From contig NZ_BAEE01000087.1 in assembly GCF_000241265.1 (NCBI RefSeq), positions 1 through 35,290 of the forward strand: 35,290 nt of DNA. The letters run 5' to 3'. The stretch comes from Gordonia araii NBRC 100433. GTDB lineage: Bacteria; Actinomycetota; Actinomycetes; Mycobacteriales; Mycobacteriaceae. Every line of letters starts with the position of its first letter. Position 1 is the first letter of the stretch. The notes below the pieces were generated by a model, which searched no databases, was not told the DNA's origin, and was given only the letters and a program-made list of their open reading frames with translations. Below are positions 10,401-17,491 of the stretch, piece by piece. Made by a program: the position numbers and the translations under genes.

Positions 10401-11189
10401 GCTCTCGCCGGCAACCAGGGCATCCGAACTGCCGCCACCGTCCAGCACGTTCTCGACCAGGCGACCGTCCTCGACCTGCCCACCGACATGATGCCGCCGG
10501 TCGACTCCGACGGTAAGCCGATCGCCCCGCCCCCGGGTGCCGCGGCGAACGCCGATGCCGCGGGAACGCCCGCGACGCCGGAACGCAATATGACGTTGCT
10601 GGTCGGGCTCGGCGCCGCGGCTCTGCTAGTCATCATCGCCCTGATCATCGTCCTGGCCAAGATCTTCGGCGGTGACTCGCCCGCCGCGAACATCGATGCC
10701 ATTCTGACCTCGACCTCGTCGGTCGCGCATGACCAGCCGGGGGCGGCGATCCCGCTCCAGACGGTCAGCGTCGTCGACTTCTCCGACCAGCCGGCCGATC
10801 CGTCGACGAATGTCGAACACGTCATCAGCGGCGCCTCGCCATCCTGGCACACCGATCATTACCAGCAGTCGGCCGACTTCGGCGGTCTCAAGCCCGGCGT
10901 CGGCCTCATGTTCAATCTCGGCGGCACTCGCACCGTCCGTTCGGTCACCGTCGCCACACCCAACCCCGGCTTCAAAGTCGAGTTGCGCACCGCCCCGGCC
11001 GGTGCGTCGAACCTCGAGGCGACCACGAAAGTCGCTGAGGCGACGGTGAATTCAACGGAGACGACCATCGCCATCCGCGAACCGCAGGCGGCACCGTTCA
11101 TCCTGCTGTGGATCACCTCGCTGGCGCCGTCGCAGCAGAATTACGGCCAGTACGAGGCCACCGTCAAACAAGTCACGATGAAGAGCTGA
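7428..11189 (+). CDS. murJ: Lipid II flippase MurJ fused to pseudokinase and extracytoplasmic domain
   Basis: A 1253-residue protein from the ATG overlapping the previous stop. After a proline-rich tail (1-80), residues from about 82 to 620 are the multispanning MviN/MurJ transporter that flips lipid II across the membrane for peptidoglycan synthesis (GSIALATLISRITGFIRT at its start). A linker leads to a kinase-like domain at about 740-1020 that lacks catalytic residues: the usual VAIK lysine position reads DVALTFVD and the HRD/DFG loops are not present. One membrane segment follows (about 1054-1082, NMTLLVGLGAAALLVIIALI), then a beta-rich exported domain of about 170 residues. This architecture is that of M. 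tuberculosis MviN (Rv3910), whose pseudokinase is phosphorylated by PknB and bound by FhaA. An in-frame ATG at 9522, with a strong ribosome binding site just upstream, could yield a separate pseudokinase product. Confidence 0.93.
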   Translation: MTDRDDAEPEFDAPPGGFRPLSGPLADPDHPAAQPMPGRAPSRRIPPPPRPAPRRLPPNPQPPARAAQAASKTSDASVMRTGGSIALATLISRITGFIRTVLLVAVLGGAIASAFQAAYVLPNMIAEVVLGAVLTAIVIPVLVRAESEDPDGGQGFINRLYTLTVVLLGTATVIALIAAPLLTLMNVGSGGEVNRPLTTALAYLLLPEILFYGLSALFMAILNVKNVFRPGAWAPVLNNVVQIATLALFYVMPGELTINPVKMTNPQLLVLGIGTTLGVVVQAAILLPYLRRAGVQLRWKWGLDARLRSFGNMAAAIVVYVLVLQVGLVITYRIAATYAESGIIAYATHWQLLQLPYGVLGVTILTALMPRLSRNAAADDTRAVLADLSLATRLTMVSLLPIVAYMSFFGTEIGLAIFNFGNFGEGDASQLGSVLAWGAFTLIPYAMTLVQLRVFYAREDAWTPTAMVIGITAVKVGSSFLGPVLFDDPDMIIRWLALSNGLGYLVGAIVGHYLLRSHLGNERMPAVARTTVITLVASLAAVGLTWALARFTPIDRLASSWGKVGPVLYVGLTAVFALGLAYAVMAAAKVPDVVAITTMVRRALGRFVPALAPSSTDSPTADETALTVQFPRIGAEESLPYSGQVEVVRRFDRGTATWQSFTVHSGGAVGTGSFPYQPRGADGRARPDMRYRRRGMPIMSDGTGKDAASGSIEDSSSTEAPAEEPTSTGTDANADAAPPGQRLRGPRLVPGAAVAGGRYRLIAHCGESRGLHFWHARDINLDRDVALTFVDAEQLAEPPKAGETPSAHGQGPQAVLSRTLRIGNLNSAGAARVLDVIRGSSGGIVVAEWVPGSSLADVAATRPSPIGAARAVRALAAAAEAAHRTGGALSIDSPDRIRISTEGDAVLAFPGTLAGDDKTSDVRGLGAVLYALLLDRWPLTADAAATTTEKETSDRVGGMHPALPDDQGTGPIEPRRARPQVPFEISAVAARALAGNQGIRTAATVQHVLDQATVLDLPTDMMPPVDSDGKPIAPPPGAAANADAAGTPATPERNMTLLVGLGAAALLVIIALIIVLAKIFGGDSPAANIDAILTSTSSVAHDQPGAAIPLQTVSVVDFSDQPADPSTNVEHVISGASPSWHTDHYQQSADFGGLKPGVGLMFNLGGTRTVRSVTVATPNPGFKVELRTAPAGASNLEATTKVAEATVNSTETTIAIREPQAAPFILLWITSLAPSQQNYGQYEATVKQVTMKS
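9504..9524 (+). promoter_or_regulatory. Internal ribosome binding site and start inside murJ
   Basis: AGGAGAGG at 9504-9511 is followed by in-frame ATG codons at 9513 and 9522. The second has near-ideal spacing (10 nt). Initiation there would give a 555-residue protein beginning MSDGTGKDA, consisting of the pseudokinase, one membrane helix and the exported domain, without the flippase. The site falls in the poorly conserved linker between the two halves. Whether it is used is unknown. Confidence 0.4.
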
Positions 11190-11256
11190 GAATCGCCACA
11201 CATCGCATTGTGCTTTGGGATTGTTAATCGTTTCTTCGACTTATCCCCAGGATTCC

Positions 11257-11279
11257 GGGAACCGTGCGGAATCGTTCCC
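11257..11279. promoter_or_regulatory. Inverted repeat upstream of sigM
   Basis: GGGAAC (11257-11262) and GTTCCC (11274-11279) form a perfect 6-bp inverted repeat with an 11-nt spacer, 32 nt before the sigM ATG. The left arm extended by one base, GGGAACC, equals a typical ECF -35 element, but I see no matching -10 (CGTC) 16-18 nt downstream. It may be a regulator site or part of the sigM promoter. Confidence 0.35.
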
Positions 11280-11310
11280 GAATACGCCACCACTGCTTAT
11301 TGTCGTGCCT

Positions 11311-11871
11311 ATGAACCGGGGGGAACTGGAACATTTCAGTGATGCGCAATTGCTGGAAGCGCACGTCAACGGCCATCGCCGCGCCTTCACCTTGCTTGTC
11401 CGGCGTCATCATGACCGCATGGCGGCGGTCGCCTATCGCACCATGAATGATCCGCAAGAAGTCCCCGACGCATTGCAGGATGCGTGGACGAAGGCGCACG
11501 AGATGGCCGCCCAGTTCCGCGCCGACTCCCAAGTCTCCAGCTGGCTGCACCGGATCGTCGTCAACGCCTGCCTGGACCGGATGCGCCGGTCGCGCGTGCG
11601 CGGGGCCAAACTCGTCCCGGAGTTCGACGCCCAGCTGGCCGATCCGTGCGACCGCACCCGCGATGTCGACCTCGCCATCTCCATCAACCGCGCGATGCGC
11701 CTGCTGCCCGAGGATCAGCGCAGGGCGATCCTGCTCGTCGACGTCGAGGGCTACTCGGTCGCCGAAACCGCCGAACTGCTCGGTGTGGCGACGGGGACGA
11801 TCAAGAGCCGCTGCGCCCGGGGACGCCTGCGACTCTCGGTGATGCTGCGCAGCCTGCGCGCCGCCGTCTAG
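11311..11871 (+). CDS. sigM: ECF RNA polymerase sigma factor SigM
   Basis: A 186-residue ECF sigma factor from the ATG at 11311; the frame is open further upstream but that part has no homology-like content and crosses the regulatory region. Region 2 runs about residues 20-90 (FTLLVRRHHDRMAAVAYRTM, DALQDAWTKAHEMAAQFRADSQVSSWLHRIVVNACLD), and region 4 about 125-180 (LLPEDQRRAILLVDVEGYSVAETAELLGVATGTIKSRCARGRLRL, the helix-turn-helix that reads the -35). Position between murJ and an anti-sigma gene matches M. tuberculosis sigM-rsmA. It would direct transcription of envelope or secretion-related genes when released from its anti-sigma factor. Its stop codon TAG lies inside the left terminal repeat of a MITE, so the native C-terminus may have been altered. 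Confidence 0.93.
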   Translation: MNRGELEHFSDAQLLEAHVNGHRRAFTLLVRRHHDRMAAVAYRTMNDPQEVPDALQDAWTKAHEMAAQFRADSQVSSWLHRIVVNACLDRMRRSRVRGAKLVPEFDAQLADPCDRTRDVDLAISINRAMRLLPEDQRRAILLVDVEGYSVAETAELLGVATGTIKSRCARGRLRLSVMLRSLRAAV

Positions 11872-12036
11872 TGTCCCGTTTCAGAAATTCGTCGATGGTT
11901 GCCGTGAGGACGATGTGCGATCTGGCAAGGCGGAGGAGGTGCCGATAGCGGTAGCTATCGGCACCGACGACAACGCAGCCAGGCGTGCATCGGACCGCGG
12001 CAAGCGCGACAGGAATCTTTGAAACGGGACACTAGA
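11867..12036. mobile_element. Fold-back MITE (170 bp, terminal inverted repeats)
   Basis: The ends are 24-bp inverted repeats matching at 22 positions: left 11867-11890 beginning TCTAGTGTCCCGTTTCA, right 12013-12036 reading the same inward. The exact centre of the element is the perfect hairpin at 11938-11965. Arms between ends and centre also match in blocks (TTGCCG, CTGGC), so the whole element is one long imperfect palindrome. CTAG is present at both edges and could be the duplicated target (or TA, as in IS630-type elements). No coding capacity. It sits between sigM and its anti-sigma gene and provides the sigM stop codon. Confidence 0.75.
11938..11965. repeat. Perfect 12-bp stem hairpin at MITE centre
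   Basis: GGTGCCGATAGC (11938-11949) pairs fully with GCTATCGGCACC (11954-11965) around a GGTA loop. In the sigM-rsmA transcript this would be a very stable RNA hairpin, but no T-tract follows, so a classic intrinsic terminator is unlikely. Confidence 0.8.
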
Positions 12037-12117
12037 TTACCGGTCGTCAAAGGCCGCCACGCGGGCGTGCCGTGCGTCGTAAAGTACGAACTGTCCCCAC
12101 CGCGAAAGCTGCCGACG

Positions 12118-12822
12118 ATGTCAGACGAGAGTGAAGTGTCCCAAGCCCTGCCCGAGCCGCCTTTCGCACCCGAGCTGATCGCCGACCTGCACGCGGGTCT
12201 CCTCGACGAGAAGACGGCCGACCATGTCCGGGCCCGCCTTCCCGAAGACCCCGACGCCCAGGAGACGCTCGACTCCCTGACGGCGACGGTCGAGGCGCTG
12301 CGCGGCACACCGGCCCCCGCGGTCGCCGTTCCGCCGGAGCTGCGGGCGGCATCTGAGGCCACCCTCGCGCGGCTGGCGGGCTCGCCGACCGAGCCGCCCG
12401 CCGACGACGTCACGCCGTCGCGTTCGGGCTCGCGTTTCTCGACGGCGTGGCTGGTCGCCGCGGCGGTCGTCGGCGTCCTGCTCGGCGGTGTGGCCGTCGC
12501 GGCCGTCATGACCCCCGGACGCCTCACCGCTCCGCCGGGCGGTCAGGTGGTCACCAACACCGACGTCGCACCCCTGCTCGCCGCCGCCCGGGCGCCCCAG
12601 GCCGAACCGATCGACCCCAACCGGCTCGCCCGGTGTTTGGCGGCCAACCGGTTGCGCGGCGCGGCCATCATCGGTGCCGGCTATCTCGACTATCGGGGCC
12701 ACGACGCCCAAGTCATTCTGACGCCGACCGGCCAGCCCGGACGGTTCAACGCATTGGTCACCACCCGCGACTGCGACGCGGGCAAACCCGGCACCTTGGC
12801 CCGCGCCGTCGTGGCGGAGTAG
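12118..12822 (+). CDS. rsmA: Anti-sigma-M factor
   Basis: A 234-residue single-pass membrane protein from the ATG at 12118 ([11 protein letters not shown]); the upstream 33 in-frame codons run into the MITE and are unlikely to be translated. The N-terminal cytoplasmic part (about 1-100, [36 protein letters not shown]) resembles the sigma-binding region of actinobacterial anti-sigma factors. A membrane segment lies at about 110-132 ([21 protein letters not shown]), and an exported C-terminal domain of about 100 residues has two cysteines ([16 protein letters not shown]) that may form a disulphide. No HxxxCxxC zinc motif is present. Position after sigM and before trxB matches Rv3912 (RsmA). It is expected to hold SigM inactive at the membrane. 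The MITE upstream may change the ratio between the two proteins. Confidence 0.85.
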   Translation: MSDESEVSQALPEPPFAPELIADLHAGLLDEKTADHVRARLPEDPDAQETLDSLTATVEALRGTPAPAVAVPPELRAASEATLARLAGSPTEPPADDVTPSRSGSRFSTAWLVAAAVVGVLLGGVAVAAVMTPGRLTAPPGGQVVTNTDVAPLLAAARAPQAEPIDPNRLARCLAANRLRGAAIIGAGYLDYRGHDAQVILTPTGQPGRFNALVTTRDCDAGKPGTLARAVVAE

Positions 12823-12841
12823 CGGGGCCCACAGGCCATCC

Positions 12842-12868
12842 GGGAACATCGCACCCTACGCTGGTGTT
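12842..12868 (+). promoter_or_regulatory. SigH/SigR-type promoter of trxB-trxC
   Basis: GGAAC at 12843-12847 (as GGGAAC from 12842) is separated by exactly 18 nt from GTT at 12866-12868. This matches the GGAAY-N18-GTT consensus of the oxidative-stress sigma factors SigR (Streptomyces) and SigH (mycobacteria), which are known to control thioredoxin genes. The trxB start lies 42 nt downstream of GTT. Confidence 0.6.
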
Positions 12869-12910
12869 GAAGCTCCACGACGCCACGAACGAAACCGAGA
12901 AGGACAGACC

Positions 12911-13888
12911 GTGAGCACAAGTTCCGATGCGGACACCATCCACGAAGTCATCATCGTCGGCTCCGGCCCGGCCGGATACACCGCGGCGATCTACGCGGCC
13001 CGCGCCGAGCTCGCGCCGCTCGTCTTCGAGGGCACCCAATTCGGCGGGGCCCTGATGACGACCACCGAGGTTGAGAACTTCCCCGGCTTCCGCGAGGGCA
13101 TCCAGGGTCCCGACCTCATGGATGAGATGCGCGAACAGGCCCTGCGCTTCGGCGCGGACCTGCGCATGGAGGATGTGGACGCGATCCGCGTCGACGGCGA
13201 GATCAAAGAGGTCGAGGTCGCGGGCGAAGTACATCGCGCCAAGGCGATCATCCTCGCGATGGGCGCCGCGGCGCGCTACATCGGACTCGACGACGAGCAG
13301 CGCCTCCTCGGCCGCGGCGTCTCCTCCTGTGCGACCTGCGACGGCTTCTTCTTCAAGGAGAACGACATCGCTGTCGTCGGCGGCGGTGACTCCGCCATGG
13401 AGGAGGCCACCTTCCTCACCAAGTTCGCCAGCAAGGTCTACCTGATCCATCGTCGCGACGAGTTCCGCGCCTCCAAGATCATGCTGGAGCGCGCCCGCAA
13501 CAACCCCAAGATCGAGTTCATCACCAACGCCGCGGTGGACGGCCTGGTCGGCGAGGATTCGCTGACCGGCCTGGTCCTGCGCGACACCCGCACCGGCGAA
13601 ACGCGCGACCTCGCCGTCACCGGCATGTTCGTCGCCATCGGGCACGACCCGCGCAGCAACCTCGTCGCCGGCCAGGTCGAGCTCGACGACGAGGGCTACG
13701 TCACGACCGTCGGGCGCAGCACCTACACCTCGGTCTCCGGCGTCTTCGCGGCCGGCGACCTCGTCGACCGCACCTACCGCCAGGCCATCACGGCTGCCGG
13801 CAGTGGCTGCGCCGCCGCGATCGACGCCGAACGCTGGCTCGCCGAGCACGCGTCCGCCCCGGCCGCCGAGGCCGCGGCCACCGTCTGA
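12911..13888 (+). CDS. trxB: Thioredoxin reductase
   Basis: A 325-residue, low-molecular-weight NADPH-dependent flavoenzyme that reduces thioredoxin in the cytoplasm. Visible motifs are the FAD dinucleotide-binding [16 protein letters not shown] near residue 17, the redox-active CATC in [12 protein letters not shown] (around residue 140), the NADPH-binding [10 protein letters not shown], and the C-terminal FAD motif [30 protein letters not shown]. Length is typical. The GTG start ([17 protein letters not shown]) follows AGAAGGA. The gene forms an operon with trxC 24 nt downstream, and a SigH/SigR-type promoter lies just upstream. It corresponds to trxB2 (Rv3913) in M. tuberculosis. Confidence 0.97.
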   Translation: MSTSSDADTIHEVIIVGSGPAGYTAAIYAARAELAPLVFEGTQFGGALMTTTEVENFPGFREGIQGPDLMDEMREQALRFGADLRMEDVDAIRVDGEIKEVEVAGEVHRAKAIILAMGAAARYIGLDDEQRLLGRGVSSCATCDGFFFKENDIAVVGGGDSAMEEATFLTKFASKVYLIHRRDEFRASKIMLERARNNPKIEFITNAAVDGLVGEDSLTGLVLRDTRTGETRDLAVTGMFVAIGHDPRSNLVAGQVELDDEGYVTTVGRSTYTSVSGVFAAGDLVDRTYRQAITAAGSGCAAAIDAERWLAEHASAPAAEAAATV

Positions 13889-13912
13889 ACTTCCCGCCGA
13901 TAAGGAGCCGAC

Positions 13913-14248
13913 ATGGGAACCCATACGACCGACGTCACCGACGCCACCTTCGCCAACGATGTGCTGGCCTCGACGAAGCCCGTGCTCGTCGACTTCTGGG
14001 CGACCTGGTGCGGACCCTGCAAGATGGTCGCACCGGTACTCGAGGAGATCGCCCGGGATCACGGCGACAAGCTGACCGTCGCCAAGGTCGACGTCGACGC
14101 GAATCCCAGCGTGGCGCGCGACTACGAGATCATGTCGATTCCCACGATGAAGCTGTTCTCCGGCGGCGAGGTGGTCAAGACCATCGTCGGCGCCAAAGGC
14201 AAGGCCGCACTCCTGCGCGAGCTGGATTCGGTGCTGGGCGCGTCCTGA
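13913..14248 (+). CDS. trxC: Thioredoxin
   Basis: A 111-residue thioredoxin with the active-site WCGPC in VDFWATWCGPCKMVAP (about residues 27-42), the cis-proline loop SIPTM, and the usual FSGGEVVKTIVGA strand-turn. It reduces protein disulphides using electrons passed from the TrxB encoded upstream. The start ATG is preceded by AAGGAG. Length and motifs are standard, corresponding to trxC (Rv3914) of M. tuberculosis. The short gap to trxB and shared SigH/SigR-like promoter imply joint induction by thiol stress. Confidence 0.97.
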   Translation: MGTHTTDVTDATFANDVLASTKPVLVDFWATWCGPCKMVAPVLEEIARDHGDKLTVAKVDVDANPSVARDYEIMSIPTMKLFSGGEVVKTIVGAKGKAALLRELDSVLGAS

Positions 14249-14385
14249 TCCGGCCGCTGCCGTGAACTCGGCGACACCGATGAGCAATGCTGTGCCGTTC
14301 ATTTGTGTTGGCCAAGATTGACCTGACACAATTGGGCCGATGCCGGTGTCGTCATGCGACCTGTGTGCGACGTCGGCGCAAGAGT

Positions 14386-14406
14386 GGTGATTGATCCTTA
14401 ATCACC
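14386..14406. repeat. 7-bp inverted repeat before cwlM
   Basis: GGTGATT (14386-14392) and AATCACC (14400-14406) are perfect inverted arms with a 7-nt spacer, ending 17 nt before the cwlM start codon. The downstream arm abuts the ribosome binding site GAGGAG, so it may be an operator or an RNA hairpin affecting initiation. Otherwise the 14249-14423 gap shows no clear terminator. Confidence 0.35.
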
Positions 14407-14423
14407 TTCGGTGAGGAGTGCGT

Positions 14424-15599
14424 ATGCCGACCTTCAGGCTTGGTGATCAGGGCTCGGCAGTCGCGGAGATCCGGTCCATCCTGGTCGGACAGCAGCTTCT
14501 GGCCGACATTTCGGGCCCCGGCGATCTCATGGCCAGCAGTGACGGCTGGGCTTCGCCCGAGGCGGTGTTCGACGAGGAGCTCGACCACGCCGTACGCGCA
14601 TTCCAGCAGCAGCGCGGGCTGCTCGTGGACGGCATCGTCGGCCCCGCCACCTATCGCGCCTTGCTGGAGTCCAGCTACCGTCTCGGGGCACGAGTACTGC
14701 TGTTCCGCCTCTCCGCGCCGATGACGGGCGACGACGTGGCCGCGTTGCAGTCGCGGCTGCAGAATCTAGGCTATTACCCCAACCTCGTCGACGGGGTCTT
14801 CGGCGAAGCGACCCACTTGGCGCTCTGCCGCTACCAGGCCGAGTACGGACTTTCCTCCGACGGCATCTGCGGTCCGGCGACCCTGCGGTCCCTGGAACGA
14901 CTGGGCAACCGCATCACCGGCGGCTCACCGCACGCGATCCGCGAGGAGGAACGCGTTCGCAGGTCCGGTCCGCAGCTTTCCGGCAAGCGAGTCCTGATCG
15001 ACGCGGGCAGCGGGGGAGCGCATCCGCTGTCGACCGGAGCAACCGCCGAGCTCGAGGAGCGCGTGCTGCGCGATCTCGCCCAGCGTCTCGAAGGCCGGAT
15101 GGGCGCCGCGGGAATGGAGACTTTCGTCTCGCACGGCGAAGGCACCGCCCCCGACGACTCGGAGCGCGCTCATACCGCCAATGCCGTCGACGCCGACCTG
15201 GTCATCGCCTTGCGCTGCGCCCATCACCCGACCGCTGCGGCCAGCGGTGTAGCCAGCTTCTACTTCGGCAACAACCACGGCTCCTACTCGACGATCGGGC
15301 GCAACCTCGCGAGCTTCATTCAGCGCGAAATCGTCGCTCGCACAGGGCTTTACGATTGCCGCACCCATCCTCGGACGTGGTCGATCCTGCGCGAGACGCG
15401 CATGCCGACGGCGCTCCTGGACATCGGCTACATCACCAATCCGACCGACGCGGCCTGGCTCGACGATCCGGCTCACCGGGACACCGTCGCCGAGGCGATC
15501 CTGGTCGCCGTGAAACGGGTGTACCTGCTGGGCGAGAACGACCGTCCGACCGGGACGTACACGTTCGCCGATCTGCTTGCCGCCGAGCGCGCGATCTAG
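14424..15599 (+). CDS. cwlM: Peptidoglycan amidase-like regulator CwlM
   Basis: A 391-residue protein. Two peptidoglycan-binding type repeats fill the N-terminal half (about 5-75: FRLGDQGSAVAEIRSIL to VDGIVGPATYRALL; about 85-155: ALQSRLQNLGYYPNLVDGVFGEAT to SSDGICGPATLRSL). An N-acetylmuramoyl-L-alanine amidase type 3 domain follows (about 185-370: VLIDAGSGG, ELEERVLRDLAQRL, TARTLPTALLDIGYITNP-like end). There is no signal peptide, which agrees with M. tuberculosis CwlM, a cytoplasmic PknB substrate that stimulates MurA rather than cutting peptidoglycan. The usual zinc-binding first histidine position reads DAGSGG, suggesting loss of catalysis, consistent with a regulatory role. The ATG at 14424 is chosen because GAGGAG ends 5 nt before it. 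Its stop shares CTAG with the converging gene. Confidence 0.9.
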   Translation: MPTFRLGDQGSAVAEIRSILVGQQLLADISGPGDLMASSDGWASPEAVFDEELDHAVRAFQQQRGLLVDGIVGPATYRALLESSYRLGARVLLFRLSAPMTGDDVAALQSRLQNLGYYPNLVDGVFGEATHLALCRYQAEYGLSSDGICGPATLRSLERLGNRITGGSPHAIREEERVRRSGPQLSGKRVLIDAGSGGAHPLSTGATAELEERVLRDLAQRLEGRMGAAGMETFVSHGEGTAPDDSERAHTANAVDADLVIALRCAHHPTAAASGVASFYFGNNHGSYSTIGRNLASFIQREIVARTGLYDCRTHPRTWSILRETRMPTALLDIGYITNPTDAAWLDDPAHRDTVAEAILVAVKRVYLLGENDRPTGTYTFADLLAAERAI

Positions 15600-16315
15600 C
15601 CGGTTCGGTCCATCCGATCCGTCCGGCCTGACGCACGCAGTGCCGGCACCATCTCTCGCCGGGGCTCCTCGATCGTGATCTTCAGCGCTGCCTCGACGAC
15701 GAGCCGTTCCAGTGCGCCCTCGACGGCGGACTTCCATCCGAGACCCTCGTCGAGCACCAATCGATAGCGCGGGAACCGGTGGTGCGGGGCGACGAGATCG
15801 AATCCGGAGTTCTCGAGAAAGTCCGCGTCGATCATGCACTCCAGACACACGTCATCGCCGTCCGACACCGGCCTCCGGATCCCGAACGCTTCGACGGCAC
15901 GCACGCCGCGCTGGACGAGATCGGCGACCACGGCGTCGATGAGCATCGCCCGCACGTCCTCGAACCCGGCCACGGTGTGCATCGACATCAGCAGAACGGC
16001 GTCGGCGCTCACCGGTGAGGTGGGGAAGTGGGCGGCGCGCGGGACGCGCGCCGGCGGTGCGTAGAAGGCGGTGCCGACGACGGTGTGCCCCCCGGCCCGT
16101 GCCGCGGCTCCGGCGGGCATCACGTTGGAGCCGTGCTGTGCGAGCTGAGCGCAGGTTCCCCACTCGAGGAGCAGACCCGAGGTCCACGCCTCCTTGTCGA
16201 ACTCGCTCACGCGGACGCCGGCACTCGGATCGACTTCCCAGAAGACGCACCCGCGGACATGGCGCGGTAACCGCTCAAATCCGTCGGTGTCGAGTGCGAG
16301 TAGCCGGATTCCCAT
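15596..16315 (-). CDS. GNAT-like acetyltransferase, Rv3916c homologue
   Basis: A 239-residue conserved actinobacterial protein (MGIRLLALDTDGFERLPRHVRGCVFWEVDP). A GNAT-like core is suggested by the strand-helix pattern (AVLLMSMHTVAGFEDVRAMLIDAVVADLVQRGVRAVEAFGIR) and by the late segment LENSGFDLVAPHHRFPRYRLVL, typical of GNAT C-termini, although the acetyl-CoA loop is not obvious. It matches Rv3916c by position between cwlM and parB and by overall sequence character. Substrate unknown. The ATG at 16315 is preceded by AGGGTGAG; an alternative GTG lies two codons earlier (16321). It follows parB in the same direction after a 130-nt gap that holds two small palindromes. Confidence 0.75.
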   Translation of the reverse strand: MGIRLLALDTDGFERLPRHVRGCVFWEVDPSAGVRVSEFDKEAWTSGLLLEWGTCAQLAQHGSNVMPAGAAARAGGHTVVGTAFYAPPARVPRAAHFPTSPVSADAVLLMSMHTVAGFEDVRAMLIDAVVADLVQRGVRAVEAFGIRRPVSDGDDVCLECMIDADFLENSGFDLVAPHHRFPRYRLVLDEGLGWKSAVEGALERLVVEAALKITIEEPRREMVPALRASGRTDRMDRTG

Positions 16316-16354
16316 CAACACTCACCCTGAATGTCGCAGAGATCGCGAAAGTTG

Positions 16355-16414
16355 TTGTGCCACAAGGCTTTCTGGTGCAACTCGCTCCCTCTCCGGCTGA
16401 TCTGTCACAGTGAC
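16355..16414. promoter_or_regulatory. Two small palindromes between parB and the GNAT-like gene
   Basis: TTGTGCCACAA at 16355-16365 and GTCACAGTGAC at 16404-16414 are each perfect 11-mers with a single central base. They lie 40 and 89 nt upstream of the GNAT-like start codon and may be regulator binding sites for that gene, or chance. Confidence 0.3.
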
Positions 16415-16444
16415 GTTATTGCCTCGTGTCCCTGGGTGCGGAAA

Positions 16445-17479
16445 TCACGGGGCTTTTCGCGAGATTTCCCCGACGATCCGTTCGAGATCTTCCACCGAGC
16501 CGAACTCCACAACGATCTTGCCCTTGCGCTTGCCCAGACTGACCGTGACGCGGGTGTCGAGTCGATCCGAGAGCTTCTCCGCCACGTCCTGCAGCCCGGG
16601 CATCACCATCTGTTTGCGCTTCGCACTCGGCGTCGACGGGTCGAGAGCGTCACCGCGATTGGCAAGCGTCACCGCCTCCTCGGTCGCGCGCACCGAAAGG
16701 CCCTCGGCCACGATGCGGGCCGCGAGTGCCTCCTGCGCCGCGCTGCCGCCTTCGAGAGACAGCAGGGCGCGGGCGTGCCCGGCGGACAGTACTCCCGCCG
16801 CGACCCGGCGCTGGACCGGGATGGGTAGCTTCAGGAGCCGAATCATGTTGGTGATGAGCGGCCGGGAGCGCCCGATGCGCGTCGCCAGCTCCTCCTGCGT
16901 CACGTCGAACTCGTCGAGCAGCTGCTGGTAGGCGGCCGCCTCTTCCAAGGGGTTCAGCTGTGCGCGGTGAATATTCTCCAGCAGCGCGTCCCGGAGCATG
17001 TCGCCGTCGGGCGTCTCCCGGACGATTGCCGGAATGGTTTCAAGGCCGGCCTCCTGGCTCGCGCGCCACCGGCGCTCGCCCATGACCAACTGGTACTCCA
17101 CCTGTCCCTGGGGGGACGGCAGCCGGCGCACGACGATCGGCTGCATAAGACCGAACTCGCGGATCGAGTGCACGAGTTCGTTCAGTGCCTCTTCGTCGAA
17201 GACGGTGCGCGGCTGCTGTGGGTTGGGTTGAATCTGTGCCGGGCGCAGCTCGCGGTACACGGCGCCGACACCGTCCGCCTCCGTGCCTGTTGCCGTCGCG
17301 CTGGGATCGACAGCGGTACCGACGCCGGTTCCGATGACGACGTCCGCCGCGGCGGCGCCCATGCGTTGAGTTCCCATCGAGGTGCTACCCGACGAGGTTT
17401 CATCCTCGGCTGGTCCGGTCGGGATCAGGGCGGCGAGGCCCCGGCCCAGCCCGCCTTTGCGCTGATTGTCTCGGCTCAT
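16445..17479 (-). CDS. parB: Chromosome partitioning protein ParB
   Basis: A 344-residue ParB. The N-terminal CTPase (ParB/Srx) domain begins around residue 85 with [42 protein letters not shown], followed by the GERRWRA box that binds CTP. A central helix-turn-helix ([25 protein letters not shown]...[13 protein letters not shown]) recognises parS. A C-terminal dimerisation region ends in [17 protein letters not shown]. It loads at the parS sites found in this window and, with ParA, moves the origins apart. The ATG at 17479 is chosen because AGGAGGA is 7 nt upstream; a TTG two codons earlier is too close. The first 70 residues form a poorly conserved linker that normally contacts ParA. It is cotranscribed with parA (12-nt gap). 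Confidence 0.96.
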   Translation of the reverse strand: MSRDNQRKGGLGRGLAALIPTGPAEDETSSGSTSMGTQRMGAAAADVVIGTGVGTAVDPSATATGTEADGVGAVYRELRPAQIQPNPQQPRTVFDEEALNELVHSIREFGLMQPIVVRRLPSPQGQVEYQLVMGERRWRASQEAGLETIPAIVRETPDGDMLRDALLENIHRAQLNPLEEAAAYQQLLDEFDVTQEELATRIGRSRPLITNMIRLLKLPIPVQRRVAAGVLSAGHARALLSLEGGSAAQEALAARIVAEGLSVRATEEAVTLANRGDALDPSTPSAKRKQMVMPGLQDVAEKLSDRLDTRVTVSLGKRKGKIVVEFGSVEDLERIVGEISRKAP

Positions 17480-17491
17480 GGTCAAGTCCTC

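Noticed and set aside
8123..10516. Long plus-strand frame of 797 codons inside murJ
   Set aside because: It is a shadow frame of the high-GC murJ gene: its product is dominated by R, H, P and G and shows no domain.
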